NCBI RefSeq assembly: GCF_000009625.1
Contig: NC_002678.2
Location: forward strand, 4,620,001-4,684,000
DNA from: Mesorhizobium japonicum MAFF 303099
Lineage (GTDB): Bacteria; Pseudomonadota; Alphaproteobacteria; Rhizobiales; Rhizobiaceae
Reading direction: 5' to 3'
DNA length: 64,000 bases
Shown: positions 35,394-45,316 of the stretch, piece after piece
How positions within the stretch are numbered: the first letter of the stretch is position 1
Layout of the letters: every line of letters starts with the position of its first letter
Made by a program: the position numbers and the translations under genes
Notes under the pieces: generated by a model
What the model was told of the DNA's origin: nothing
Seen by the model: only the letters and a program-made list of their open reading frames with translations
The model's database searches: none

Positions 35394-35768
35394 ATTACGA
35401 GTGTAACCCGTTTCGACGTTGACGCTTCAGAATTTTGGATCTTCATTAAAGGACACGCTCAAATCGGCGCATTCGATATTGAACGGAGGTCCACTTGCCG
35501 CTCGGAAAACTTACATCATCTCACCCGAGGCTCAGTCAAAGTGGAAACAGCGTTCGGCTATCACGTGGATTGAGTACGCTTCTTGATAATGGCGGGTATT
35601 TTGCCGCTTGTGAAGCAGATACTTCCCCCCGGATCCCATTGCTCTCGGTCACGGCGAGAAATATCTCGATCTTGCCGATCAGGATCAGTGTCGGGTCCAA
35701 CATGAAGCCGGAACTTCAGCTCCGGTAGAGGAAGCGCAAACTGGAGCGGCCGATGAGAAGGAGCAGCC
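35394..35768. other. Intergenic stretch ahead of thioredoxin
   Basis: No gene supported. The last bases carry GAAGGAG as ribosome-binding site for the thioredoxin gene. Confidence 0.45.
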
Positions 35769-36089
35769 ATGGCTACCGTGAAAGTCGATATAAATAACTT
35801 CCAGTCGGAAGTTCTGGAATCCGCAGCACCCGTCGTCGTCGATTTCTGGGCCGAATGGTGCGATCCCTGCAAGATGATTGCTCCGAGCCTCGAGGAAATC
35901 TCCGTCGAGATGGAAAGCAAGATCAAGGTCGCCAAGCTCAACATCGATGAAAACCCGGAACTCGCCGCCCAATTGGGCGTGCGCTCCATTCCGGCGCTCG
36001 CGATCTTCAAGGGCGGCGAAGTGGCCGATTTCTCGGTCGGCGCCAAACCGAAGACTGCTCTTTTGAACTGGATTTCGAACGCTGCCTGA
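35769..36089 (+). CDS. Thioredoxin with WCDPC active site
   Basis: A 106-residue cytoplasmic thioredoxin: [21 protein letters not shown], then [25 protein letters not shown] sequence with the cis-proline in [12 protein letters not shown]. The redox cysteines are C31 and C34. The residue between them is Asp where almost all thioredoxins have Gly (WCGPC). This should alter redox potential and partner choice. It stands alone between transposase remnants, so it may be an accessory, horizontally gained copy beside a housekeeping TrxA. Confidence 0.92.
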   Translation: MATVKVDINNFQSEVLESAAPVVVDFWAEWCDPCKMIAPSLEEISVEMESKIKVAKLNIDENPELAAQLGVRSIPALAIFKGGEVADFSVGAKPKTALLNWISNAA

Positions 36090-36389
36090 TCGATATCGCT
36101 CAATCTGTACCGCAATGAAAAAACCGTAGATTCTCCCCGCAAAGCGGTACGGTTCACAGTGATTTAGGGGCCTTTGTATAGGGCTCAGCCCTTTGAGCTT
36201 CAGCCTGATGTCGAAGCGATCGAGTGGCGAAGAAGCTTTTCATTGCGGCGTTGTCGAGGCAGTTGCCGCTGCGTGAATGCTGCGGCTTTTAAGCATGCCG
36301 TTGCAGTCTCGCGTGACCGCCCTCAAACCAATGATGCCCTGTTGTTCACAGGCTTTAGGCGATGCGTTTTGCTGGATCGGAGAGGGAAT
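36090..36389. other. Intergenic stretch after thioredoxin
   Basis: No gene supported. GGAGAGGG near 36379-36386 is the ribosome-binding site of the next ORF. Confidence 0.4.
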
Positions 36390-36845
36390 ATGGGCAGCAC
36401 CGGAGAGTTGGTCGGACAAGCAGGGCGTCCTGATAGCGAAGGAGGCCCGCATCGCATCTCCGACGCAATGTCGGACCAGCAGAAGGCGCGCGAAGAGACG
36501 CTTGCCATCGCCGGCGCGGTGGTTGCCCGCGACGGCAATCTCGACGGATTTTCGGATTCAGAGTTGGCCGATTTGGTGAACGGCTTCAGCAGATGGCCGG
36601 ACGAGCAGAAGACGCGTGAAGCGCGTTTGATCCCCTCAGACAACAGAGCGATTCCCTACGGCTGGGGAGCGCCGTCGTTGGCGGAGGGCGCGATTGTCGC
36701 ATGCGCATTGGTGGTGCGAGAGCCCAATGAAGCGGATGGTAAACGCACCCTTCGTGCCGACCGAAATTCACGTCAACACGGTCCCAGGAGACGCCGGGAT
36801 GTCCATGGCCGCACTACGCCGACTCTGCCGAAAGTGAGGCTCTAA
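36390..36845 (+). CDS. Hypothetical protein (151 aa)
   Basis: Starts MGSTGELVGQAGRPDSEGGP. The middle contains helices (SDQQKAREETLAIAGAVVAR and DSELADLVNGFSRWPDEQKT). The C-terminal 40 residues are Arg-rich and may be read through after a frameshift. I do not recognise a family. Confidence 0.45.
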   Translation: MGSTGELVGQAGRPDSEGGPHRISDAMSDQQKAREETLAIAGAVVARDGNLDGFSDSELADLVNGFSRWPDEQKTREARLIPSDNRAIPYGWGAPSLAEGAIVACALVVREPNEADGKRTLRADRNSRQHGPRRRRDVHGRTTPTLPKVRL

Positions 36846-36884
36846 AAGCCCGGACTTGACGTCGCCATCACATCGCCCTTTTTA

Positions 36885-38267
36885 TCAAAGCCTATTACTC
36901 ACTCGGGCCGCCGGACAGGATAGTTCAGCACTCAGTCCGCCGCCCTCGTGATCGCGAAGGCTTAATGAAAATTGATGCAGCCGCGCTATGGCTGCGACAA
37001 GGCTCAATCCGAGCCCATATCCCGGATCATGGCGGCTGCGGTCGAGGCGATAGAAGCGCCGGAGCACGTTGCCCCGCTCCTCGAAGGGAATGCCGGGTCC
37101 CGTATCCCAAACCCGCACGACCGCTGCTGTCGGCGTGCCAACAAGCTCTAGCCCGACCCGCCCGCCCGGCGGGGTGAATTTTATTGCGTTGTCGACGAGA
37201 TTAGCTAACGCCTCGAACAGCAAGTCGCCATCAGCGTCTATCGGCACCGCCGGCTGGCAAACGACTGCGAAATCGAGGCCGCCTTCTTCTGCGATCGGCC
37301 CATAGAATTCAGCCAACGCGGTCACGATGTCGCCGAGATCGACACGTGAAAAATTCTCACGGCGGCGGCTCTGCTCCACCTCGGCAATCCGCATCAGGGC
37401 AGCGATCGTCGCCAGCAGCTGGTCGATGTCCGCCAAGGACTTCTGCATCGCAGCCCTGACAGGTGCATCACCCGAAATTGCACGCAAACTGCGCTCAAGG
37501 CGTGCGCGCAAGCGCGTCAGCGGCGTTCGGAGGTCATGGGCAATGGAATCGCCGACCCCTTTCACTTCCGCTATGAGCCGCTCGATCTCGTCCAGCATCG
37601 TGTTGACGATCACCGACAGCTTGTCGAATTCGTCTTGGCGCTTATGAACCGGCAATCTTCGGTCGAAATGGCCCTCCATGATGGAACTACAGGCTCGGCG
37701 CACAGCCTCGACGCGCCGTAACATCGCCCGGCTCATCACCAGCCCGCCGATCAACGAAAGCGCGATCGCAGGGATGATTGCGAGCGCCATGGCCCTAGCG
37801 ACGATTTCTTTTATTTCGTCCAGCGATGCCGTTGCACGCCCCAGTATAAGTATGCTGCCATTGGTGAGGATGGTCGCGACGCCGCGTACGCTCTCCGATC
37901 GCTTCTCCGCACCGTTGTCCAGGGATAGCACCAGAGTTGTCGGGATATCGAGCTCCGGCAATGTTGATGGCAGTATTGCGATGTTACCGGCGAGCCGCGT
38001 GCGATCGGCTGAGAAGATGCCGAAGGCCTTTTCCTGCCGCTTGTCGATAGCCAATGCTTTCTCGATGCGGGCTGGAAGGGATGCCGGATCATCCCGTGCG
38101 AAAGAACGCGCATCGCCGATCAGCGAATCGTCGATCTGTTTGGTGAGATAGCCAACTGTCTCCCTGTAGAAAAACCCAGCCATCAGCAGAAGCGCGAGGG
38201 CAAGGATCCCCGCCGCGCCGATCGTGCGGCGGAAGCTGGCCGTTTGGAAGATCCTAGTCCTGTGCAC
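36885..38267 (-). CDS. Sensor histidine kinase of the RND operon
   Basis: About 460 residues. TM1 (GAAGILALALLLMAGFFYRE), a periplasmic sensor loop of about 125 residues, TM2 (AMALAIIPAIALSLIGGLVM), a HAMP linker, the HisKA box DSIAHDLRTPLTRLRARLE and an ATPase domain with N-box ALANLVDNAIKFTPPGG, G1 VWDTGPGIP and G2 PGYGLGLSLV. The likely start is GTG at 38267, overlapping the response-regulator gene; another GTG is at 38288. Classic OmpR/EnvZ-type partner, here probably sensing an efflux substrate or envelope stress. Confidence 0.92.
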   Translation of the reverse strand: MHRTRIFQTASFRRTIGAAGILALALLLMAGFFYRETVGYLTKQIDDSLIGDARSFARDDPASLPARIEKALAIDKRQEKAFGIFSADRTRLAGNIAILPSTLPELDIPTTLVLSLDNGAEKRSESVRGVATILTNGSILILGRATASLDEIKEIVARAMALAIIPAIALSLIGGLVMSRAMLRRVEAVRRACSSIMEGHFDRRLPVHKRQDEFDKLSVIVNTMLDEIERLIAEVKGVGDSIAHDLRTPLTRLRARLERSLRAISGDAPVRAAMQKSLADIDQLLATIAALMRIAEVEQSRRRENFSRVDLGDIVTALAEFYGPIAEEGGLDFAVVCQPAVPIDADGDLLFEALANLVDNAIKFTPPGGRVGLELVGTPTAAVVRVWDTGPGIPFEERGNVLRRFYRLDRSRHDPGYGLGLSLVAAIARLHQFSLSLRDHEGGGLSAELSCPAARVSNRL

Positions 38268-38958
38268 GAAGGACAAACCCCCGACCACGAATCGTATGGA
38301 TCAGCGGCAACTCATCTGCCAGATCGATCTTACGGCGCAACCGGCCGATATGAACGTCGACGAGGTTCGTTCCTGGATCGAAGCGATAGTGCCAGACATG
38401 CTCGAAAAGCATCCCTCGCGTGACGACTTGCTCGGCATGCCGAAGCAGATATTCGAGCAGGGTGATCTCGCGCGGTACGAGTTCGACGATGCGGGTACCG
38501 CGTCGTACCGTGCGGGTCAAAAGGTCAAGTTCCAGGTCGGCGAGCCGCAGGACCGTGGCTCGCTGATCGGGAGTGCGGCGCGCCAGCACCTCGATGCGCG
38601 TCCGCAGTTCAGCCAGCGAGAACGGTTTCACGAGGTAGTCGTCCCCGCCCGCCCGCAATCCTCTTATGCGCTCGTCAACACTGGACAGTGCACTGAGGAC
38701 CATAACCGGCGTATCCACGCCGCCTCCGCGCAAGTTTTCGAGAAGGCTCAGACCGTCTAGGCCAGGCAGTAGGCGATCGAGCGTGATCACGTCAAAGGCC
38801 TGGGTTTTGGCTTTAGTCAACCCGTCCGGCCCGGTCGCGGCGCGCTCGACTTCGAACCCCGCCGCACAGAATTCGTCGACGATCTCATCGGCCGTATCTG
38901 CATCGTCTTCGACGACCAGGACCTTAATCACAGCGTGTTGTCCTCTCCCATTGGCCAC
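38254..38958 (-). CDS. OmpR/PhoB-family response regulator
   Basis: A 234-residue regulator: receiver domain (KVLVVEDDADTADEIVDEFC, phosphoacceptor in VITLDRLLPGLDG, lysine in YLVKPFSLAELR) and a winged-helix output domain (VPREITLLEYLLRHAEQVVT, then VDVHIGRLRRKID). It lies 55 bp after the RND pump gene and overlaps the kinase gene, so pump and regulator genes form one unit that is likely autoregulated. Confidence 0.93.
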   Translation of the reverse strand: MANGRGQHAVIKVLVVEDDADTADEIVDEFCAAGFEVERAATGPDGLTKAKTQAFDVITLDRLLPGLDGLSLLENLRGGGVDTPVMVLSALSSVDERIRGLRAGGDDYLVKPFSLAELRTRIEVLARRTPDQRATVLRLADLELDLLTRTVRRGTRIVELVPREITLLEYLLRHAEQVVTRGMLFEHVWHYRFDPGTNLVDVHIGRLRRKIDLADELPLIHTIRGRGFVLRAQD

Positions 38959-39012
38959 GTTGTTGCTGCACCCCGGCGGGCGTCAGCGGGCCAAGCACGG
39001 CCGCTCCCCAAC

Positions 39013-42000
39013 CTATTCTGCCGGGACTGCGGGGAGCGCGGGCCGACGCCCGATGATCCGATACTTGACGCCCATCATCAAGCCTGCAAACTGCTGCATG
39101 TAGAGGTAGATGACCGGCGTGGTGTACAGCGTCAGCAGCTGCGACACGCAGAGTCCGCCCACGATCGCGATGCCGAGCGGGCGTCTGAGTTCCGAACCGA
39201 CGCCAGTACCTAAAGCGAGCGGCAGCGCGCCCAACAGCGCACAGAGCGTGGTCATTGTGATGGGCCGGAACCGCAAGATGCAGGCTTGGATAATGGCTTC
39301 CTTTGGCGGCAAGCCGCGGTCCCGCTCGGCTGACAATGCAAAGTCGATCATCATAATCGCATTCTTCTTCACGATGCCGATGAGCAGGATGATGCCGACA
39401 AGCCCCATGACATCAAGCTGACCACCAACAAGCATAAGCGTCGCGAGGGCGCCCACTCCCGCTGAAGGCAAGGTCGACAGAATGGTTATCGGGTGGATCA
39501 CGCTCTCGTAAAGCATGCCGAGAACGATGTACACGGCGATCAGGGCTGCCACGATTAGCATCGGCTGCGTGCTGAGCGAGGCCTGGAAGGCCTGTGCGGT
39601 GCCCTGGAACCCGGTCTGCACCGTCGCGGACATGCGAATCCGTGCCTGCATGGCTTCGACCGCCGTAACCGCGTCCCCGAGGGCGACGTTGGGCGCGAGA
39701 TTGAAACTCAGCGTTACGGAAGGGAACAAGCCCTGATGGTTGATCGTCAGCGGCGCCACGGAGCTACTGACCTTGGCGAAAGCGCTGAGCGGAACCTGCT
39801 TGCCCGAATTGCTTCCGACATAGATCGCATCAAGCGCGCCTGCATCGACTCGGTATTTCGGATCGATCTCCATGACGATTTTGTGCTGGTCGGCTTGGGT
39901 GAAGATCGTCGTGACCTGCCGCTGACCGAATGCGTCGTAGAGTGTGTCGTCGATCGCCTGCGGCGTGATGCCGAGGCGTGATGCCGTGTCCCTGTCGACA
40001 GCGATGCTGGCATGCGGCGCCACGGCTTGCAGGTCATTCGCAACGTCTCGGACCTGAGGAAGCTTGCGCAATTCGGCGGTCATCGTGTCGGCCCATCTGT
40101 ACAGTTCGGGCAGGTTGGGGTCCTGCAAGGTGTACTGGAACTGCGTCTGGGAGCCGCGTGCGCCCACGTTGATGCCCTGTACAGCCTGCATGCCCACGCT
40201 GACGCCGGACACACCGGCCGTTTCCTTGCGGAGGCGTGCAATCACCTGATCCGCGGACACGGATCGTTCCGACAGCGGCTTGAGGACGATCTGCAAGTTG
40301 CCGGAGTTCATGCGCCCGGAGCCGCCGAGGGTGGACCGGACCGTGTCGACCGCCGGATCTTTCAGGATGAGATCGACAACGGCCTGCTGCTTGGCTGCCA
40401 TCGCTTGGAAGGAGATATCCTGCGCGGCCTGCGTGGACCCGGAAATCAGCCCGAGGTCCTGTTGTGGGAAGAAGCCCTTCGGGATCGCTAGGAACAACTC
40501 CGCCGTTACAGCCAGCGTTGCGAAAAAGCAGAGGAGAACAAGCCTTGGATGTCCGACCACGACGCGGAGCGAACGGCTATAACCCCGCTGGATGAAGTCG
40601 AAGCCGCGCTCGAGCAGGCTGGATAAGCGGTTGGGCTTGGCTTCGTGACCATGGCCTTTGATCATCAGGGCGCACATCATAGGCGTAAGGGTGAGCGAAA
40701 CGAGCGCCGAAATGATGAGCGCTACCGCTATGGTGACGGAGAACTCCCGGAACAGCCGGCCGACCATGCTGCTCATCAGAAGCAGCGGGATAAAGACCGC
40801 GATCAGCGATGCGGTCATGGAAACGACCGTAAAGCCGATCTCGCTCGCCCCCTTCAAGGTGGCCTCAAGAGGGGATTCGCCGCCCTCGATGTGCCGGACG
40901 ATGTTCTCGATCACGACGATCGCATCGTCGACGACAAACCCTACGGCGATCGTGAGTCCCATCAGCGAAATGTTGTCCAGCGAGTAACCCAACAAATACA
41001 TCACGCCAAATGTGCCGATCAGGGAAACGGGAATCGTGACGGCCGGAATGATGGTCGCGCTCATGCTCTTGAGGAATAGGAAGATCGTGAGGACAACCAA
41101 CCCGATCGTAATCATGAGTGTGAACTGGACGTCGGCCACGGCTGCGCGAACGGCAACCGTAGAGTCACCCGCCGTCATGATCTGGACGGAGGGAGGGAGG
41201 CGCAACCGCAGTCCTGGCAGGGCGGCCTTGACGCCATTCACGACGTCAACCGCGTTAGCGCCCGACTGCAGATGAACGTCTATGAGGACAGCCTTCCGAT
41301 TATTGTACCATGCACCCAACGTCGTGTTTTCGACGCTGTCGATCGCGCGTCCGATATCGCTGATCCTTATCGGAGATCCGTTGCGGTAGGCGATGATTGC
41401 CGCGCTCGCGTCCGCCGAGGTGAGGAGTTGGTTATTGGCGTCGAGCGTGACCGAGCGCTGCGCGCCTTCGAGAGTGCCCTTGGGTCCGTTGGTCGTCCCC
41501 ACTACCAGCGCGGACCGAACGTCTTCGAGGCTCATCCCGAGGCTGGCCAGCTTCATGGGATCGAGCTGGATTCGGATGGCCGATTTCGAAGAACCGGGCA
41601 TGTCCACGAAGCCGGCTCCCGGAATCTGGGACAAGGTCTGGGCAACCATATTAGACGCCGCATCCATGACCAGCGGGAGGGGGATCGTGTCCGACTGCAG
41701 CACGATGGAGATCACGGTGAACAGTGCCGGATTGACCTTGTGGTAGGTGGGCGGACTTTGCATTGCCTTTGGCAATGAGCCGCTCGCCGCGTTGATCGCC
41801 GCCTGAACGTCCTGGGCCGCGCTGTCGATATTGCGGCTGAGATCGAACTGCAGCGTCATGTCGGTTTTGCCGAGCGTACTCGTCGACGTCATCTGGGCTA
41901 GGCCGGGTATGGTCGAGAATTGCTGTTCGAGCGGGCTCGCTACCGTGCTCGCCATCGTTTCCGCTTTGGCGCCGGGCAACGTGGACTCTACAGCGATGGT

Positions 42001-42129
42001 CGGAAAATCGACCTGAGGCAGCGACGAGATCGGCAGAAGCATGTACGCAACCATGCCCACGAGCACGATGCCGAGCGTCAGCAGCCCGGTCGCAATTGGA
42101 CGCTGGACGAATATGTTGGAGACGCTCAC
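39013..42129 (-). CDS. RND efflux transporter, MdtB/MdtC-type inner-membrane pump
   Basis: A 1038-residue HAE1-family proton-driven multidrug transporter. It has the N-terminal TM1 (FVQRPIATGLLTLGIVLVGM), two large periplasmic loops, the TM4 proton-relay motif GFVVDDAIVVIENIVRHIEG and the second-half GIVKKNAIMMIDFAL. The sequence is closest in feel to MdtB/MdtC. The start GTG overlaps the end of the adaptor gene by 4 bp. No outer-membrane channel gene is linked, so a shared TolC-like protein is expected. Confidence 0.95.
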   Translation of the reverse strand: MSVSNIFVQRPIATGLLTLGIVLVGMVAYMLLPISSLPQVDFPTIAVESTLPGAKAETMASTVASPLEQQFSTIPGLAQMTSTSTLGKTDMTLQFDLSRNIDSAAQDVQAAINAASGSLPKAMQSPPTYHKVNPALFTVISIVLQSDTIPLPLVMDAASNMVAQTLSQIPGAGFVDMPGSSKSAIRIQLDPMKLASLGMSLEDVRSALVVGTTNGPKGTLEGAQRSVTLDANNQLLTSADASAAIIAYRNGSPIRISDIGRAIDSVENTTLGAWYNNRKAVLIDVHLQSGANAVDVVNGVKAALPGLRLRLPPSVQIMTAGDSTVAVRAAVADVQFTLMITIGLVVLTIFLFLKSMSATIIPAVTIPVSLIGTFGVMYLLGYSLDNISLMGLTIAVGFVVDDAIVVIENIVRHIEGGESPLEATLKGASEIGFTVVSMTASLIAVFIPLLLMSSMVGRLFREFSVTIAVALIISALVSLTLTPMMCALMIKGHGHEAKPNRLSSLLERGFDFIQRGYSRSLRVVVGHPRLVLLCFFATLAVTAELFLAIPKGFFPQQDLGLISGSTQAAQDISFQAMAAKQQAVVDLILKDPAVDTVRSTLGGSGRMNSGNLQIVLKPLSERSVSADQVIARLRKETAGVSGVSVGMQAVQGINVGARGSQTQFQYTLQDPNLPELYRWADTMTAELRKLPQVRDVANDLQAVAPHASIAVDRDTASRLGITPQAIDDTLYDAFGQRQVTTIFTQADQHKIVMEIDPKYRVDAGALDAIYVGSNSGKQVPLSAFAKVSSSVAPLTINHQGLFPSVTLSFNLAPNVALGDAVTAVEAMQARIRMSATVQTGFQGTAQAFQASLSTQPMLIVAALIAVYIVLGMLYESVIHPITILSTLPSAGVGALATLMLVGGQLDVMGLVGIILLIGIVKKNAIMMIDFALSAERDRGLPPKEAIIQACILRFRPITMTTLCALLGALPLALGTGVGSELRRPLGIAIVGGLCVSQLLTLYTTPVIYLYMQQFAGLMMGVKYRIIGRRPALPAVPAE

Positions 42130-43379
42130 ACTCGATCCCTTCGATGGCCCAAAGCTTCGCCTGCCGCGTCCTGCGATCCGGCGCTCTGCGTCGACACTTT
42201 CATCCCGGGCTTCAGGCTGTATTGCCCCTCGGTGACGACCGTATCGCCGGCATTCAAGCCCGAAGCAATCACGGTGACGTCGCCGGCTACGCGTTTGACC
42301 GTCACCTTGCGCTGGACCAGCGTCGAGTCCTCCGGCTTGACCAGATAGACGTAAGTGCCGTTGGCCGACTGCTGAACGGCACTTGATGGAACCGAAGTCG
42401 CCTCGGACAGGAGCACGCTCTGGAACAGGGCACTGACGAACTGCCCCGGCTTCAGTTGATGGTCCTTGTTCGGGAAAGTCGCCTTCAATTTGATGGTAGC
42501 CGTCGCGGGATCGATATGATTGTCGACGAGGCTCAAAGTTCCCGTGTCGAGCATCCTGCTATCGTTGGCCGCTAGGGCGGTGACGGAAATCGCGGACGCT
42601 GGCGTTCCGACCGGCCAGTCAGCGACGGCGTCCGCCGGCACGGTAAACACGACCGAAATCGGCTCGAGCTGATTGATTGTCACAATCCCCAGATCGGTCG
42701 AAGTGATCATGTTGCCCGCATCGATCATCCGTATGCCCGCCACGCCGTCGATCGGCGAGGTGATGGTGGTGTAGTCTATCTGGGTCTGCGCGTTCTCGAT
42801 GGCGGCTTTGTCCGCCAAAATCGTCGCCTCCGTCTGGGCGATCTGCGCCTTTTGCGTATCGAGGACCTGGCCCGTGGCAAAGCCTTTCTGGGCAAGGCTC
42901 GAAACGCGTTGCAGATCAGCTTGAGCATTGGTGAGTTGTGCCTGATCCTTGGCCAGCGTCGCTTCGGCCTGATGCAGAGGTCCAAGGAAGGGTTTCGGGT
43001 CCAGGCGGGCGAGCACATCGTGCGCATGCACCATCTGGCCTTCAGTGAAGACGATATCGTTGATCTGCCCATTGGCGCGAGGCTTGACTGTCACGCTGTT
43101 GAAGGGTTGCACGGTTCCGAGCCCTGTGACCCAGATCGGAACGTTCCCAAGTTGCGCCTGCGCTGCCTTGACCACAATGGGAGGCGCCGGTGCGACAGTT
43201 GCGAGCGCGACGGCGTCCGAAGGGCGAGCGCTGCTGTAGGCATAGATGGCAAAAGAGCTACCGCCCAAGAGGACGATCGCGAACATTAATCGCAGCGACC
43301 GCGACTTGCGGAACTTCTCAGCGGGAAGGGTCTGTTGCGCCAAAGGCTCGTGCGGTTTGTCTGGGGTCTGTTCGAGCAT
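42126..43379 (-). CDS. RND efflux periplasmic adaptor (MdtA-like)
   Basis: Membrane-fusion protein of about 417 residues. An N-terminal membrane anchor (LRLMFAIVLLGGSSFAIYAY) is followed by the biotinyl-lipoyl half-motifs (GTVQPFNSVTVKPRANGQIN and YTTITSPIDGVAGIR), an alpha-hairpin (ATLAKDQAQLTNAQADLQRV) and beta-barrel domains. AGGAG precedes the ATG at 43379. It bridges the pump to an outer-membrane channel. First gene of the adaptor-pump-regulator-kinase operon. Confidence 0.94.
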   Translation of the reverse strand: MLEQTPDKPHEPLAQQTLPAEKFRKSRSLRLMFAIVLLGGSSFAIYAYSSARPSDAVALATVAPAPPIVVKAAQAQLGNVPIWVTGLGTVQPFNSVTVKPRANGQINDIVFTEGQMVHAHDVLARLDPKPFLGPLHQAEATLAKDQAQLTNAQADLQRVSSLAQKGFATGQVLDTQKAQIAQTEATILADKAAIENAQTQIDYTTITSPIDGVAGIRMIDAGNMITSTDLGIVTINQLEPISVVFTVPADAVADWPVGTPASAISVTALAANDSRMLDTGTLSLVDNHIDPATATIKLKATFPNKDHQLKPGQFVSALFQSVLLSEATSVPSSAVQQSANGTYVYLVKPEDSTLVQRKVTVKRVAGDVTVIASGLNAGDTVVTEGQYSLKPGMKVSTQSAGSQDAAGEALGHRRDRV

Positions 43380-43554
43380 TCGGATCTCCTGGTGACAGTG
43401 CATAAACGGCACGCTCAAAGACCGTTCTGTTGCACTGCAGCATTACGTCGGAAATCCTTTTGCGCTATTAAAATCGGTGTTAAGAAACGTTGCGTAAGCA
43501 GCCATGAGTAATTCTCCGTGGAATATAGGAGCACGACCGAGGCCTTGCGCATAG

Positions 43555-43860
43555 CAACCGAACCGTTATGGAGCGTGATCAGCTTCAGCGGCAGTCCGGC
43601 CTTGAAGAAAACGCCCAAAACTGAGATCTGTGCCAGCGATCTGCGCCTGCTCGGGGAAGATCAGTCTGGCGACCTAGCCGAGCAGCGTAAAGTTGTCGAC
43701 CAGCGTGGAACTCATGGCGACAATCAGGCCAGGCACATCCGGGTTTCCAGACCGGTATGAAGGGCCTGGGCGCCAGCACGGCCGGCGCATTGCTCATGAT
43801 ATTGGAGAGGACCGCGGAGAAGCCCGACAGGCGCCGTCGCGCGCCGGCGCAGACCCCTTC
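43555..43860 (-). pseudogene. ArsB/SLC13-type permease, C-terminal relic
   Basis: Pieces in three frames line up with the end of an anion permease: LSGFSAVLSNIMSNAPAVLA, then LIVAMSSTLVDNFTLLG with an in-frame TAG, and GVFFKAGLPLKLITL. The order N-A-P-A-V-L, then S-S-T-L-x-x-N-x-T-L-x-G is the family signature. Several frameshifts and loss of the rest show advanced decay. Confidence 0.65.
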
Positions 43861-43959
43861 CTAGACTAGCGACAAGGTATTCGCCCTCGACTTAGAGGTC
43901 TCTTCCAAAAACGAGCCTGTCTACATTGCTGCGTTCATTCATCCTTACCCCGGCCTTTA

Positions 43960-44363
43960 TCAACCAAAGACAGCTACGGCCGATTTGATAGTGATGCCAC
44001 CATCGGGGCTTCGCCGCATCTGACGTCCCGTGGCGGCGCAAAAGACAGTCGGCAGTTGCAGCGCTGGCGGCACCCGTGACCAGAGCCTTCGCATGATTTC
44101 CCGGCCATGCCGAGTTTTCCGAATGGCGCTTCCAGACACGACGCGCTGAGACCAGCGGAAGCCGATTTCATGGAAATACAGGTCGGCATGTTGCGGGCTG
44201 ATATGGTGAAAGACGCCGGCGATCGTCCGCCGCACGCGGGAATTGAAACCCTCCACCTAATTGACGTGGACCGTGTCGCGAAGATATTCGTGGCTGGAAT
44301 GCTTCACGGTCTCATGCTTGGCAAAACTCTCGCCTATGGCCATGAATGCCTTCGCCTCATCCG
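43960..44363 (-). pseudogene. IS1595-type (ISXO2-like) transposase remnant
   Basis: Reads SDEAKAFMAIGESFAKHETV, then SSHEYLRDTVHVN, an in-frame TAG (44257-44259), then VEGFNSRVRRTIAGVFHHIS and YFHEIGFRWSQRVV. This is the C-terminal half of an ISXO2-like DDE transposase. The 5' end stops exactly where the att-flanking repeat copy 3 begins, so recombination joined the two. Confidence 0.8.
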
Positions 44364-44491
44364 AGGCGGAATCCAAGTAGAGAAAATTTGAGTTCGTTTT
44401 CAATCGCCTCGGCATGGAGCAATAGGAGCGCGGACCAACAAAAATACCAACAAAATATTTCTGTGGATTGGTTCGGTCCCCGAATAATGCC
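44361..44491 (+). repeat. Att-flanking repeat, copy 3
   Basis: From CCGAGGCGGAATCCAAGTAG onward this is nearly identical to copy 1 (24785-24912), including the paired ACCAACAAAA boxes and GTGGATTGGTTCGG. Only the last 11 bases of the tRNA-Phe core remain on its left, where the transposase remnant joins. Confidence 0.75.
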
Positions 44492-44559
44492 CCATCCATC
44501 CATGACACTGCATCAAGGTCGCGGTGCCGTTTCCTCCTATGGCGGGACGAGGTCGGGGG

Positions 44560-45101
44560 GCCGCCGCTTGGATGTTTTCCACGGTCGCAAAACGGCCCGG
44601 CAAGGGGCGGTCTTCGTCGGCAGCCACCGCTTGCAGGGGCACGAGCTCCGCGAAATCGGCTTTCGCTCCTATTTCCGTGACAACGCGCCGAGTTTGGAGG
44701 TGCTCGATACGCTCGTGACCCTCGAGAAGCGGCAGATCACATACGAGACCACGCTGGATCTCATGCACGGCAACCTGAGCTCGTCGGCTTCTGTATGGTC
44801 GGCGGGGGCAGGGGGCCATCAGGAGCTCCGCGAGGTGCGCAAAGCTCAAGACGCTGTCGCGATTGTGAATGAAATCACGCCGGAGTCGCAGTCGGCCCTC
44901 GTAGATGGCATCGTCGCGATGGCGGTCGCCACGCCACTGCGCCCAGCTTTGCCAGGAGCTGATTAGGCTGATGGCCCGGGCCATCAGCACCGGCACCGCG
45001 GCGACGCCGGGGCAGACATTCTGCCGTTCGATATCATCTACCGGAGCTATATGAAACTGATGGAATTCTATCATGAGCGCAGAGTTTCCTTTCGCGAATG
45101 A
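44560..45101 (+). pseudogene. LacI-type regulator, effector-domain relic
   Basis: Reads GSHRLQGHELREIGFRSYFR, then LVTLEKRQITYETTLDLM and VAIVNEITPESQSALVDGIV; after further frameshifts come QLCQELIRLMARAISTGTAA and a short tail. This is the sugar-binding half of a LacI-family repressor (TPES...LVDG motif). No DNA-binding part is visible and at least three frameshifts are present. Confidence 0.65.
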
Positions 45102-45316
45102 AAGAAAGCTCGATTGACTCTCCCGCCCCATTCCCGTCTCGTGAATCAACGTGCGGTTGCGGCGTGCAGAAGCCAGTCGACGGTCGCGATTCATGAAAGG
45201 AAACTCCATGGCAAGGCATCGCACCGCTGTGCACTCGACCACGTTGCAGCGTCCCGACTTACGGCTAAGGCGTTTTTCGCGCTTGCCCGTGACCAGTCAA
45301 AATCCGCAACCAAGCG

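Noticed and set aside
44400..45242. 280-codon reverse frame
   Set aside because: The forward strand here carries recognisable LacI effector-domain sequence; the reverse frame has no motif.
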